Source: Deltaproteobacteria bacterium (lineage in GTDB: Bacteria; Desulfobacterota; Desulfobulbia; Desulfobulbales; Desulfocapsaceae). From it: a DNA stretch of 38,669 nt. Location: positions 1 through 38,669 of the forward strand of contig JAJRQL010000198.1 of NCBI GenBank assembly GCA_024280265.1, given 5' to 3'. The notes beneath the pieces were generated by a model that saw only the letters and a program-made list of their open reading frames with translations, did not search any database and was not told the DNA's origin. The position numbers were made by a program, and so were the translations under genes. Below are positions 29,887 through 38,669 of this stretch, one piece after another (the first letter of the stretch is position 1; each line of letters begins with the position of its first letter).

Positions 29887-30162
29887 ATGCCAGTTGATGA
29901 GTATGAATGTCCAGCGTGTGAAAAGATATTTGAAGTTCAACAACGTATGAGCGATGATCCTCTGTCCCAGTGTCCGGATTGCGAAGGGCCTGTGACAAAA
30001 ATAATGTCCAGGAGCTCCTTTCAGTTGAAAGGTGGTGGTTGGTATGCAGATGGTTACTCTTCTGCTAAACCTGCGACCAAAAAAGAATCTGCTGCCCAGA
30101 TCAAATCTGCGCCACCCTGCAAAACGTCAGGAAGCTGTCCCTGTGCAGCTGCAAGTTCATAA
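29887..30162 (+). CDS. FmdB-type zinc ribbon protein
   Basis: MPVDEYECPACEKIFEVQQRMSDDPLSQCPDCEGPVTKIMSRSSFQLKGGGWYADGY. Confidence 0.9.
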   Translation: MPVDEYECPACEKIFEVQQRMSDDPLSQCPDCEGPVTKIMSRSSFQLKGGGWYADGYSSAKPATKKESAAQIKSAPPCKTSGSCPCAAASS

Positions 30163-30191
30163 CTGTCCAGCTCGACTTCTCCGGGGTTCTG

Positions 30192-31277
30192 TCAGGGGAT
30201 GTCACAAACAGCCATGGCATCCCCGTAAGAATAGAAACGGTAGTTCCGCGTAATGGCGTCCCTGTAAGCCTCCATCAGGGGCTTGCGGCCACAGAGAGCA
30301 GACACCAGAAAGAGCAGTGATGATTCGGGCAGATGGAAGTTGGTTATGAGATTGTCTATAACTTTAAAGGTGTAGCCGGGCATAATGTAAAGCCTGCACC
30401 AGTCGTCTCCTGCCAGGACTTTTCCCTCTTTGTCGGCCATGAATTCAAGTGTCCGTACAGTGGTTGTGCCCACAGCCCAGATCTTGCCGCCCCTCTTCTT
30501 TGTTTCATTTATGAGCTCTGCAGTTTCCTTGGTGACAGAAACATATTCCTGGTGAATTTTGTGGTTCCGTATATCTTCACAGCGAACCGGGGCAAAGGTT
30601 CCGTGACCCACATGAAGCGTTATTGCGGTAAAGTTGACTCCTGTGTTTTGGATCTCGCGTAAAAGGTTCTCCGAGAAATGCAATCCTGCGGTCGGAGCGG
30701 CTACCGCTCCCGGATTTCTGGCGTAAACCGTCTGGTAGCGCTCTTTGTCATTGCTGGTACACCCGCCTTTTCGACTGATATAGGGTGGGAGAGGGACCTG
30801 ACCATGTGCCTCTAACAGCTCTGCCAGAGATCTGTCTCTGGCATAACGCAGTTCGATTTTGACCTTCCCTTCATCGAGCAGCTGGAGTACGTTTGCCGAA
30901 ATATCTGGTCCGAGAAAGAGAGTGGTCCCAGGTTTCGGGCGTTTGGAACTTTTAATAAGACTTGTGACTTCAGCCCGGATCTCGGTTGTACCGGTTATGG
31001 TCTCAACCGGGTAGCTCAGTAGAAATACCTCGATTTTGCCACCACTTTCCTTGTGTCCGTACAGGCGAGCCGGAAAAACCCTTGTATTGTTGGCCACCAG
31101 AAGATCACCAGGATTGAGGAGTTCTGTTATGTTTTTAAAATTGCTGTGGCTTCGTTTTCCGGTTTTACGGTTGAGAATAAGCAGTTTTGAGTTTTCTCTG
31201 GCATCAGCCGGATGCTGTGCAATGTTCTCAGGGGGTAGTGCGTAGTTATAGGTCGAAAGGTCGAATTCCTGTTGCAT
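30192..31277 (-). CDS. queA: S-adenosylmethionine:tRNA ribosyltransferase-isomerase
   Basis: DLSTYNYALPPENIAQHPADARENSKLLILNRKTG, AAPTAGLHFSENLL, HVGHGTFAPVR, NFHLPESSLLFLVSAL. Confidence 0.96.
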   Translation of the reverse strand: MQQEFDLSTYNYALPPENIAQHPADARENSKLLILNRKTGKRSHSNFKNITELLNPGDLLVANNTRVFPARLYGHKESGGKIEVFLLSYPVETITGTTEIRAEVTSLIKSSKRPKPGTTLFLGPDISANVLQLLDEGKVKIELRYARDRSLAELLEAHGQVPLPPYISRKGGCTSNDKERYQTVYARNPGAVAAPTAGLHFSENLLREIQNTGVNFTAITLHVGHGTFAPVRCEDIRNHKIHQEYVSVTKETAELINETKKRGGKIWAVGTTTVRTLEFMADKEGKVLAGDDWCRLYIMPGYTFKVIDNLITNFHLPESSLLFLVSALCGRKPLMEAYRDAITRNYRFYSYGDAMAVCDIP

Positions 31278-31454
31278 GGGGATTTGGCTGCGTGTAAATT
31301 GTTTTGAATAAGGGACTCTGTGAAAGGTTCTGTCAAACTGACAAGTTTGACAGAACGGTTTATACTGTGTCCCTGATTACCGAAATGTATACCTTTGAGG
31401 TATGCAAAACTGGAAGAAGTCGTTTCTTTTATCTCTGAAAATCGTCTACCTACC

Positions 31455-32126
31455 ATGTTCCTTGTCGTTTGTGCAACAGAATTTGAACTTCAGTCACTGT
31501 CTGATCAACTGGATCGGGTACAGAACGGTTGGGTATCGCTTGTCACCGGCGTGGGACCAGTAGAGACAGTTCTCAGGATGACACAATTCTTCGAAGGTCG
31601 AGCTCTGAAGGGTGGTGAGCAGATCCGTGCAGTGCTGAATTTTGGTGTGGCTGGCGCTTATGTTTGTGATGGTGTGGCAAGAGCCGGGCTTTTGGATGTC
31701 TGTCTGGCAGAAGAGGAAATCCTTGGTGATTTTGGGATATCGTATCCTGACCGCATTGAGGCACTTGATGAAAAACTGCTGTCTCGGCAGAACTACAGGC
31801 TTGATACAGATCTCCTGTACAGGGCGCGGCTTTTGCTCAAGGAGCATAGTATACCCCAGAAAAGTGGCAACTTTGTTACAGTATGTGGAGTAACAGCCAC
31901 TGAAACTCGAGGCTCAATGTTGGGGCAGCAATACTCGGCTCTTTGTGAGAATATGGAGGGAGCGGCTGTGGCAAGAGTCTGCCGGGAATATCACCTTCCC
32001 CTCCTTGAGCTGAGAGCCATATCAAATTATGTGGAGCAGAGAGATATCGTGCGCTGGAAATTACCTGAGGCCTGTAAAGTTGCAGGAAATGCGGTGGCCG
32101 TTCTTTTGCAAGGTATGACTGAATAA
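31455..32126 (+). CDS. mqnB: Futalosine hydrolase
   Basis: Nucleosidase fold VCATEFELQSL, GVGPVETVLRM, NFGVAGAY, ENMEGAAVARVCREYHLPLLELRAISNYV; directly precedes mqnD. Confidence 0.88.
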   Translation: MFLVVCATEFELQSLSDQLDRVQNGWVSLVTGVGPVETVLRMTQFFEGRALKGGEQIRAVLNFGVAGAYVCDGVARAGLLDVCLAEEEILGDFGISYPDRIEALDEKLLSRQNYRLDTDLLYRARLLLKEHSIPQKSGNFVTVCGVTATETRGSMLGQQYSALCENMEGAAVARVCREYHLPLLELRAISNYVEQRDIVRWKLPEACKVAGNAVAVLLQGMTE

Positions 32127-32128
32127 TG

Positions 32129-32971
32129 ATGAAAGCACCGCTGAGCCTTGGATATTCACCCTGTCCAAATGATACATATATTTTCTACGGCCTGACCCAT
32201 GGCAAGATTCCTCTCTCCGGGGTGAGTATCGGTGTGCCTGAACTGGCTGATGTGGAAACCCTGAATTCAGCAGCACTTGAACGCAGGCTTGATATTACCA
32301 AACTCTCTTTTCATGCTCTCGGGTATGTCTTGGATGAATACTGTGTTCTTTCCGCGGGATCTGCTCTGGGCCGCGGTTGTGGCCCTCTGCTTGTGTCAGG
32401 GGCAGGGTTTGATGCTGCCGGGCTGGAGGAGGCACGAATAGCAATTCCAGGAAAGCTGACCACAGCAAATCTTCTGTTTCGGATGTATGCGCCGGGTGCA
32501 CTGAATCTCATCGAAATGCGATTCGATGAGATTATGACAGCTGTTTCTTCGGGTACGGTGGATGCCGGGGTCATTATCCATGAGAGCAGGTTTACCTATA
32601 CTGATCAGGGTTTGAATTGCCTTTGTGATCTGGGAGGCTGGTGGGAGGAGACCTCGGGACATCCCATACCACTTGGTTGTATTGCAGCACGACGCAGCCT
32701 CGGAAAGGATGTGATTATGAAAATAGATCAGGCAATCCATGATTCTATTGTCTGGGCCTCTGAACATCCCCGTGAGTGTTTTCCCTATATTCAGCAGTAC
32801 GCGCAGGAGATGGATCAGCAGGTGATGCAGAGTCATATTCAGCTGTATGTAAATGCATTTTCCCGGTCGTTGGGGGACGAAGGACTCGCTGCAATTGAGA
32901 GCTTTCTCCGGCTCGGGCGTGAGGCTGGAATCCTGCCGGTATTGCCCGACAACGTGAGTTTGCAGATATGA
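32129..32971 (+). CDS. mqnD: 1,4-dihydroxy-6-naphthoate synthase
   Basis: LSLGYSPCPNDTYIFYGL, DVETLNSAALERRLDITKLSFHALGYV, GCIAARRSLG. Confidence 0.93.
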   Translation: MKAPLSLGYSPCPNDTYIFYGLTHGKIPLSGVSIGVPELADVETLNSAALERRLDITKLSFHALGYVLDEYCVLSAGSALGRGCGPLLVSGAGFDAAGLEEARIAIPGKLTTANLLFRMYAPGALNLIEMRFDEIMTAVSSGTVDAGVIIHESRFTYTDQGLNCLCDLGGWWEETSGHPIPLGCIAARRSLGKDVIMKIDQAIHDSIVWASEHPRECFPYIQQYAQEMDQQVMQSHIQLYVNAFSRSLGDEGLAAIESFLRLGREAGILPVLPDNVSLQI

Positions 32972-33624
32972 CTTCAAAGAGTCTTGATGCGTCTCCGGCT
33001 CCGTGGCGGGCCTGTTTGCTGATAGGTGGTCGCAGTTCCAGAATGGGGCGTCCCAAGCATTTGATAACAGGTGTGAATGGTAGAACATGGGTTGAGAATA
33101 CAGTGAGTCTGCTACAGCCTCTTACCCGTGATATAGTCCTTTCAGGTGGGGGAGATGTCCCTGGCAGCCTTGGCTCCTTGACGCGTCTCCCCGATGTTCC
33201 CGGGGTGCAGGGGCCACTCACTGGAATACTGGCTGCCATGCGCTGGAAACCGGATTCCTGCTGGTTGCTGCTTGCCTGTGATATGCCTAATATCACTCCG
33301 GAAGCATTGCAGTGGCTTGTTACTGGGAGGCACCCTTCTTCGTGGGGGACGGTTCCCCGTCTTCAGGAGGATGGCTTTGTAGAGCCCCTTCTTGCCCTCT
33401 ATGAACCGCAGGCCAGAAGATATTTTGAAGAGCTTTGCGCTTCAGGGATTTTCCGAATTTCCGTGGTGGCCAGGCAGCCAAGAATCACCACCCCTGTTAT
33501 ACCGGATGCCCTCTGTGGAGCCTGGAGCAATATAAACACTCCCGAGGAGTTATCCCGTTCACGGCAGGCTGGCGGGTCTGAGTCTCAAGCCGGCTGCAAT
33601 CCAGGTAGTTGTTGTGAGAGGTAG
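32968..33624 (+). CDS. mobA: Molybdenum cofactor guanylyltransferase
   Basis: ACLLIGGRSSRMGRPKHLI, LPDVPGVQGPLTGILAAM, WLLLACDMPNI, NINTPEEL. Confidence 0.88.
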   Translation: MTSKSLDASPAPWRACLLIGGRSSRMGRPKHLITGVNGRTWVENTVSLLQPLTRDIVLSGGGDVPGSLGSLTRLPDVPGVQGPLTGILAAMRWKPDSCWLLLACDMPNITPEALQWLVTGRHPSSWGTVPRLQEDGFVEPLLALYEPQARRYFEELCASGIFRISVVARQPRITTPVIPDALCGAWSNINTPEELSRSRQAGGSESQAGCNPGSCCER

Positions 33625-33900
33625 GTTGTAGTAGGTTCTGCGAATTTACCGATACCCGGGCATGTAGCATTAATTCTCTTCGCCTGTAGAGTTGGTTGTG
33701 GTTCAGCTCGCATCCGGTAATTATCACTTTTATAACGACCAATCATTGTATTGAAAAGTGAAATTAACAAATGTATTACAGGACTGGGTGGATGTCCAAA
33801 CTGGACGGACACCAGTTGATTGTAAAACTCTATAGCACGTTGTATCTTCCAGACCGAGATATGGATCCTGCCCCTGGAGTTGGTGCATAATCGGGGCAGG

Positions 33901-34522
33901 ATGCTTTTTCGCTTACCGTTTATAATTGTATTGCTGGCTGCATGGGGACGGGCCAGGTACCGCTCTGTTGCGACAAATTCTTGTTGCTGGGTATACTCTT
34001 TCGCTTCTGTTATCGTTTTTTTTGACTCGCTCCTTCTGGCATGGGGTGCTGAGTGCTGCCATTTTGTTTTCTCTGCTTCTCCTCTGGTGGTCGAGTCTGA
34101 CACCGGTTGCTGATAAAAAGTGGACTGCAGATGTGGCCAGAATTCCCTATGGTAGATACGACGGTGATATTCTGACGTTGCACAATGTCAGAAATTTCGC
34201 CTACACCAGTGAAAAACAGTTTACTCCCAAATGGGAGACAAGAAGTTATGATTTAGATATAATGCCCTTGCCAGAAACAGTACTGCTTCAATCCTGCTGA
34301 CCATCAAGGCGTTGGATCCTGAATGCATCCCAGTTTGACTGGCGCCTCATTGTAAAGGGATACCTTGACAGGTTTCTGTATGAGCAGCAGCCTATCCGTG
34401 CCAATATACCTTTTGAAAAGCTTCGTCGAAAAAGTCGTATTGGTGAGAAAGTATTAGATGATGGTGCCGCTGATTTTTCTGCAATTTCACGAAAGGGTTT
34501 AATTACAGAAAATAATGATTAA
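33901..34522 (+). pseudogene. Degraded DUF4105 (Lnb N-terminal-like) gene: internal deletion plus frameshifts
   Basis: Fragments in different frames: MLFRLPFIIVLLAAWG; ...WWSSLTPVADKKWTADVARIPYGRYDGDILTLHNVRNFAYTSEKQFTPKWETRSYDLD; YNALARNSTASILLTIKALDP; NASQFDWRLIVKGYLDRFLYEQQPIRANIPFEKLRRKSRIG...DFSAISRKGLITENND*. Confidence 0.8.
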
Positions 34523-34621
34523 TGTTGACCTCCAGTTGGGGGAGTTCCGGTGTGACACGTTCCGGCTGAGAAGATATGCTAATGTCATCTATTTGTAATT
34601 ACAATCGATTGTGAGGTCTGT

Positions 34622-35302
34622 GTGAAACGTAATAATGTGAAAGAAATCTGTTGTCGAAAGGCGAGTCAGATAGCCATGTCTCTGCTTTTGCCATTGGTTG
34701 TTGTGGGGGGTTATTATCACCCGATTCTAGGTTTTACGGTGTTGGCCCTGATAACTGTTTTTATGGTACTGTCCAGCCGTAGGGGTCGTTTTTATTGCGG
34801 CTGGCTATGTCCTATGGGGGCCTTTCATGAACGGTTTCTGGCTAAGATGAGTCTGCACAAGCCTATTCCGGCTTTATTTAAATCATGCTGGTTGCGTTGG
34901 GTTCTGTTTTCCGTGATGATGAGTTTTATGGCAAGCCAACTGTTCCTTGCCTGGGGTGATTATCATGCTGTTGGTGATGTCTTTCGTACAATGTGGATAA
35001 TCTCGACTGGCATGGCCATTGTACTGGGGGTATATTTCAAACCAAGAATATGGTGCAGCATTTGTCCCATGGGGTCAATGCAGGGGGCCTCAAGTAAAAA
35101 TACATACTTGCTGACAGTGGAGGATTCCTGCGCACAGTGTAAGAAATGTCAGAAAGTATGTCCTGTCTCACCGTATCCTGGTAGTTTTAAAAAAGATGGA
35201 GTTTCCGGCCAGGTTCCTTCGATAGAGTGTCTGCGTTGTTCAAACTGTGTGGAAAACTGTCCCAAAAAAGTTCTTTCATTTCAGGACCGTCTGGATCTGT
35301 GA
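34622..35302 (+). CDS. NapH/MauN-like polyferredoxin membrane protein
   Basis: Several TM segments, FYCGWLCPMG and WCSICPMG motifs, two ferredoxin motifs CAQCKKCQKVCP and CLRCSNCVENCP; GTG start. Confidence 0.85.
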   Translation: MKRNNVKEICCRKASQIAMSLLLPLVVVGGYYHPILGFTVLALITVFMVLSSRRGRFYCGWLCPMGAFHERFLAKMSLHKPIPALFKSCWLRWVLFSVMMSFMASQLFLAWGDYHAVGDVFRTMWIISTGMAIVLGVYFKPRIWCSICPMGSMQGASSKNTYLLTVEDSCAQCKKCQKVCPVSPYPGSFKKDGVSGQVPSIECLRCSNCVENCPKKVLSFQDRLDL

Positions 35303-35477
35303 GTGTTTGAAGGTACTTTCAAAACCCGTCACTTTGGAGGGCTAAAGGATGCCCTCAAACAATTTTTCTGATACGATAAGTCCACCCATTTTCTTTCCAA
35401 TAGGATGGTCCTTATGCTACACTCCTTATGTGAGACTGGTCTGTTTTTTTTGTAAACATCATTAAGGGAAGCTCTGT

Positions 35478-38400
35478 ATGCGTTTTGAATCTGGAAAGAT
35501 GATTTCTGATTTTGATCCTCATTTTAAGATTTTCCATGAGCTGATGCTCTTTAAGGTGAAAGAAATTTTACTTGTTTCAAGCCCTTATGATGCATTTATC
35601 CTCGAGGAGGATGGTTCCCTGGCAACACGCATCATAAGTGAGTATCAGGGTTGGAATTTGAGTGGTGCCCCGCGTATCACCCTGGTCTCTTCAGGCCAGG
35701 AGGCCATAGAAATCCTGCGCAGGCAATCCTTTGACCTGGTTATCACCATGCCGAATGTGGGTGGGATGGACGCCTTTGCACTTGGTGCCGCAATCAAGAG
35801 AATTCATCCAACCCAGCAGGTTGTGCTCATCTCCCACAGCGTCAGGGGAATATATCCTCTTCCCAAAAACATAGACTGCCAGTCTATTGATAACATTTAC
35901 CTCTGGTGTTGCGAGGCGGATCTGCTCTTGTCACTGATCAAGAATTTTGAGGATCATGTCAATGTTGATGCGGACACTGCCCGTGCCATGGTGAGGGTGA
36001 TTATTATGGTGGAAGATTCTCCTGTGTACAGGTCTCTCTTCCTGCCCATGCTCTATTATGAGGTGGTTCGACAGACTCAAGCTGTATTGGACGAGAGTCT
36101 CAATGAACCGCATCGTCTACTGCGTATGCGAGCCAGACCGAAAATACTTTCTGCCATCAATTATGAAGAGGCAATGATACTTTATGAGTCCTACAAACCT
36201 TACGTGTTCGGAATAATATCTGATGTTCGTTTCCCGAGGCAAGGGAAAGTGGATCCTGCTGCTGGTTTGTACCTCCTGGAAACCATACGTAAAGAAGTGC
36301 CTGATCTGCCCATGTTGATGTTGTCCTCCGAGCCTGAAAATCGGGAGCGGGCAGAGGCCATTCCAGCAGTATTTCTTGATAAGGATTCGCCACTGGTAAA
36401 GGATGAGATACATTCTTTTTTTCTCAATTACCTCGGTTTTGGAGATTTTGTATTTCGCTATCCCGACGGGACTTCAATTGGTCATGCCTCAAATCTGTAT
36501 GAGTTTGAGCAGAAGCTTCGAACTATCCCCTGTGAGTCACTACGCTATCATGCTGAAAGCAATCACTTCTCCAACTGGGTTATGGCTCGTGCAGAGGTGG
36601 CCCTGGCAACCCGTCTGCATCGCGATTATGTGAGTAGCATAAAGAGCTGCGCCGATTTGCGTGACGATCTTATCTTTAAGGTACATTCTCTTCGTAAACT
36701 TCGGCAACAGGGGGTGGTTGTTAAGTTCTCCCGTGATTATTTTGATCCTGAGGTGATGGATTTTGTGAAGATAGGGAGTGGCTCCATGGGGGGCAAGGCT
36801 CGTGGTCTGGCTTTTATGTGGATGCAGCTGCAGCAGTCACGCCAATCACATCCTGTTCTCGCTGAAAACCGGGTGAGACTGCCTAAGACCTGTGTAGTTA
36901 CTGCAGATGGATTTGATGATTTTATCCGTAAAAACAGACTTCGACTGGATAAAGAGGCTGATGATGATGACATAGTTGAAATATTTCTTGCAGCAGAGCT
37001 TCCCGGTTGGTTGCATGAAGACCTGAAAGCTTACCTCACAAAAACCACTTTTCCCCTCTCTGTTCGTTCTTCAAGTCTGTTGGAGGATGCCCATTTTAGA
37101 CCCTATGCAGGGCTTTATTCCACGTATTTTCTGGCCAATAATCATCCCTCATTTACCCTTCGCTGCCAGCAACTCGAAGATGCCGTAAAGCTTGTTTATG
37201 CTTCCACCTGGTTTGAAAGTCCAAGGGCCTTCTCCAAGGTGTCGGAGCAGGGGCGGGAGGATTCGATGGCGGTGATTATCCAGCAGGTGGTCGGTGAGGA
37301 GTACGAAGGTTTTTATTATCCTCACATCTCAGGAGTTGCCCAGTCCCATAATTACTACCCGGTCATGAAAATGAAGGCTAAGGAAGGGATATCCCACATA
37401 GCGATCGGTATCGGAAAAACTGTTGTGGAGGGAGAGCGTTCCTTAAGATTTTCTCCGGCACATCCTAAACGACTGGTTCAATTTTCCACTGTGGAGGATA
37501 TTTTGGAGAATTGCCAGAGACATTTTTACGCCATTGATATGCGTCGTTCCAATCAGTTGAGGCGGGAAGGGTCGAACCTGATAAAAAGGCTGGTTCAGGA
37601 TGCCGAGCATGAAGAGCCGGTGCAACTGCTCTCTTCAACCTTTATCCCTGAAGAGAACCGGATTCGTGATTCTGCTATGGCTGGTGTAAAAGTTGTTACA
37701 TTTGCCCGTATTTTAAAACATAAACTGTACCCTTTGACGGAAATTCTCCAGGAGCTTCTCGATCTTGGCAGGCGCGGTATGGGCTGTGAAGTTGAAATTG
37801 AATTTGCCGTACGGCTTGATGAAAAGATCCACAAGAGTGAATTCTTTTTTCTCCAGATGCGTCCCATGGTAACTGGTGGTGAGCATAAGGACGTTGCGAT
37901 CTGTTCCTATGATATAGACCGGGCATTTTGCTTTACGAAATCGTGTCTCGGGCATGGTCGTTTCGAGACTATGGCTGATATCCTCCTTGTCAGGCCTAAT
38001 AGCTTCGATGCTGGAGCTACAAGGGACATAGCATCAGAAATCAATATTTTAAACGCAAAACTGCAGGCTGTGGAACGCCCCTATCTTCTGATTGGTCCTG
38101 GGCGCTGGGGGTCAGCAGACTCCTGGCTTGGTATTCCTGTGCAGTGGCGTGATATCTCAGGTGTGGGGGCAATTGTTGAGTTGCAGAACGAACAACTTCA
38201 TGCTGATCCGTCACAGGGCTCACATTTTTTTCAGAACATCACCTCACTTGGTATTCCGTACCTTACACTTTTTGAAGAAAGTGATGGGGGGACCGCGGAA
38301 TGTTCAGGTAAAAAAGGTGTGGATTGCCTTGACTGGAACTGGCTTATGGCTCAGGAAGATTTCGAGGACTTAAAGTATGTACGTCATGTGCGTTTAGAAA

Positions 38401-38510
38401 AACCATTTGTGATGAAGTGTAACGGGAAAGAAGAGATTGCTGTGCTGTATCAGAGAGGTATGGACGATATCTTGCCGCAGGAGATATGTGCTGAAGTGAA
38501 AAGGACATGA
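35478..38510 (+). CDS. Two receiver-like domains fused to a PEP synthase/PPDK N-terminal (nucleotide-binding) domain
   Basis: Degenerate receiver (EILLVSSPYDAF...LVITMPNVGGMDAF), canonical-like receiver (VIIMVEDSPVYRSLF...GIISDVRFP...VFLDKDSP), then GSGSMGGKARGLAFM...FPLSVRSSSLLEDAHFRPYAGLYSTYF... Confidence 0.85.
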   Translation: MRFESGKMISDFDPHFKIFHELMLFKVKEILLVSSPYDAFILEEDGSLATRIISEYQGWNLSGAPRITLVSSGQEAIEILRRQSFDLVITMPNVGGMDAFALGAAIKRIHPTQQVVLISHSVRGIYPLPKNIDCQSIDNIYLWCCEADLLLSLIKNFEDHVNVDADTARAMVRVIIMVEDSPVYRSLFLPMLYYEVVRQTQAVLDESLNEPHRLLRMRARPKILSAINYEEAMILYESYKPYVFGIISDVRFPRQGKVDPAAGLYLLETIRKEVPDLPMLMLSSEPENRERAEAIPAVFLDKDSPLVKDEIHSFFLNYLGFGDFVFRYPDGTSIGHASNLYEFEQKLRTIPCESLRYHAESNHFSNWVMARAEVALATRLHRDYVSSIKSCADLRDDLIFKVHSLRKLRQQGVVVKFSRDYFDPEVMDFVKIGSGSMGGKARGLAFMWMQLQQSRQSHPVLAENRVRLPKTCVVTADGFDDFIRKNRLRLDKEADDDDIVEIFLAAELPGWLHEDLKAYLTKTTFPLSVRSSSLLEDAHFRPYAGLYSTYFLANNHPSFTLRCQQLEDAVKLVYASTWFESPRAFSKVSEQGREDSMAVIIQQVVGEEYEGFYYPHISGVAQSHNYYPVMKMKAKEGISHIAIGIGKTVVEGERSLRFSPAHPKRLVQFSTVEDILENCQRHFYAIDMRRSNQLRREGSNLIKRLVQDAEHEEPVQLLSSTFIPEENRIRDSAMAGVKVVTFARILKHKLYPLTEILQELLDLGRRGMGCEVEIEFAVRLDEKIHKSEFFFLQMRPMVTGGEHKDVAICSYDIDRAFCFTKSCLGHGRFETMADILLVRPNSFDAGATRDIASEINILNAKLQAVERPYLLIGPGRWGSADSWLGIPVQWRDISGVGAIVELQNEQLHADPSQGSHFFQNITSLGIPYLTLFEESDGGTAECSGKKGVDCLDWNWLMAQEDFEDLKYVRHVRLEKPFVMKCNGKEEIAVLYQRGMDDILPQEICAEVKRT

Positions 38511-38595
38511 TGTGAAATGTTAACTTTATAACCTAAATCCTGCAGTTCCTTTTTTTTGAGTATTACTTGCTCAGGAAGTACTACGTTGCGGCTTG

Positions 38596-38614
38596 GAAAT
38601 TGATATTCATTCTC
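38596..38614. promoter_or_regulatory. Candidate Fur box
   Basis: GAAATTGATATTCATTCTC compared with GATAATGATAATCATTATC: 15 of 19 positions by hand count. Confidence 0.5.
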
Positions 38615-38669
38615 ACTTGTTGTTGCCAAACCGGCAAGCTTGTCGGTCGGACGACGGTATTTGCTGTTA

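Noticed and set aside
33865-33909. ATCCTGCCCC...GGGGCAGGAT hairpin with short T run as a firm terminator
   Set aside because: Loop of about 18 nt and only five Ts; plausible but too weak to annotate
33585-34103. Minus-strand 172-aa ORF with transposase-like IEFYNQ fragment
   Set aside because: Similarity too weak; overlaps mobA end and the DUF4105 remnant on the other strand
34298-34300. TGA in the DUF4105 remnant as a selenocysteine codon
   Set aside because: The homologous segment here reads in another frame (YNALARNSTASILL), so the TGA is a frameshift artefact of decay
1-38669. tRNA, rRNA, CRISPR arrays, prophage or complete IS elements
   Set aside because: No T-loop signatures, arrays, integrases or intact transposases were recognised by eye

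Overview
This window looks like chromosomal DNA from a sulfate-reducer-like deltaproteobacterium (Desulfobacterota), judged only from gene content and order. Most of it is core genes: zapB/zapA, a probable 6S RNA, rny, tyrS, a Fur/PerR regulator, two radical SAM proteins, an alpha-glucan phosphorylase, a Pal-like lipoprotein and OmpH/Skp, a DUF3786/hldE1/yicC/remA-like/gmk/rlmB run, an S1-domain protein, lolA, murI, fmdB-like, queA, mqnB-mqnD-mobA, a NapH-like ferredoxin and a receiver/PPDK_N fusion. A partial lytic transglycosylase with a LysM motif runs off the left edge on the minus strand; the ORF track omits it. The most system-like signal is a putative sigma-54 two-component regulon. Two promoters, one before a secreted GPGDGTG-rich protein and one before a DUF4405/OB-like/histidine kinase/NtrC-type regulator operon, share the same bipartite upstream motif (TCGACATTYYTGTCG...TGTCGAG, 28-bp offset in both). 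Each is followed, with GG about 110-112 bp downstream, by a -24/-12-like element. Other notable points: an in-frame TAG in yicC with the conserved C-terminus intact after it, a decayed DUF4105 pseudogene with an internal deletion and frameshifts, a dispersed ~130-bp hairpin repeat (two copies), and a Fur-box-like site at the right edge. No CRISPR array, tRNA, rRNA or intact mobile element was recognised. All calls come from reading the sequence; no searches were run.
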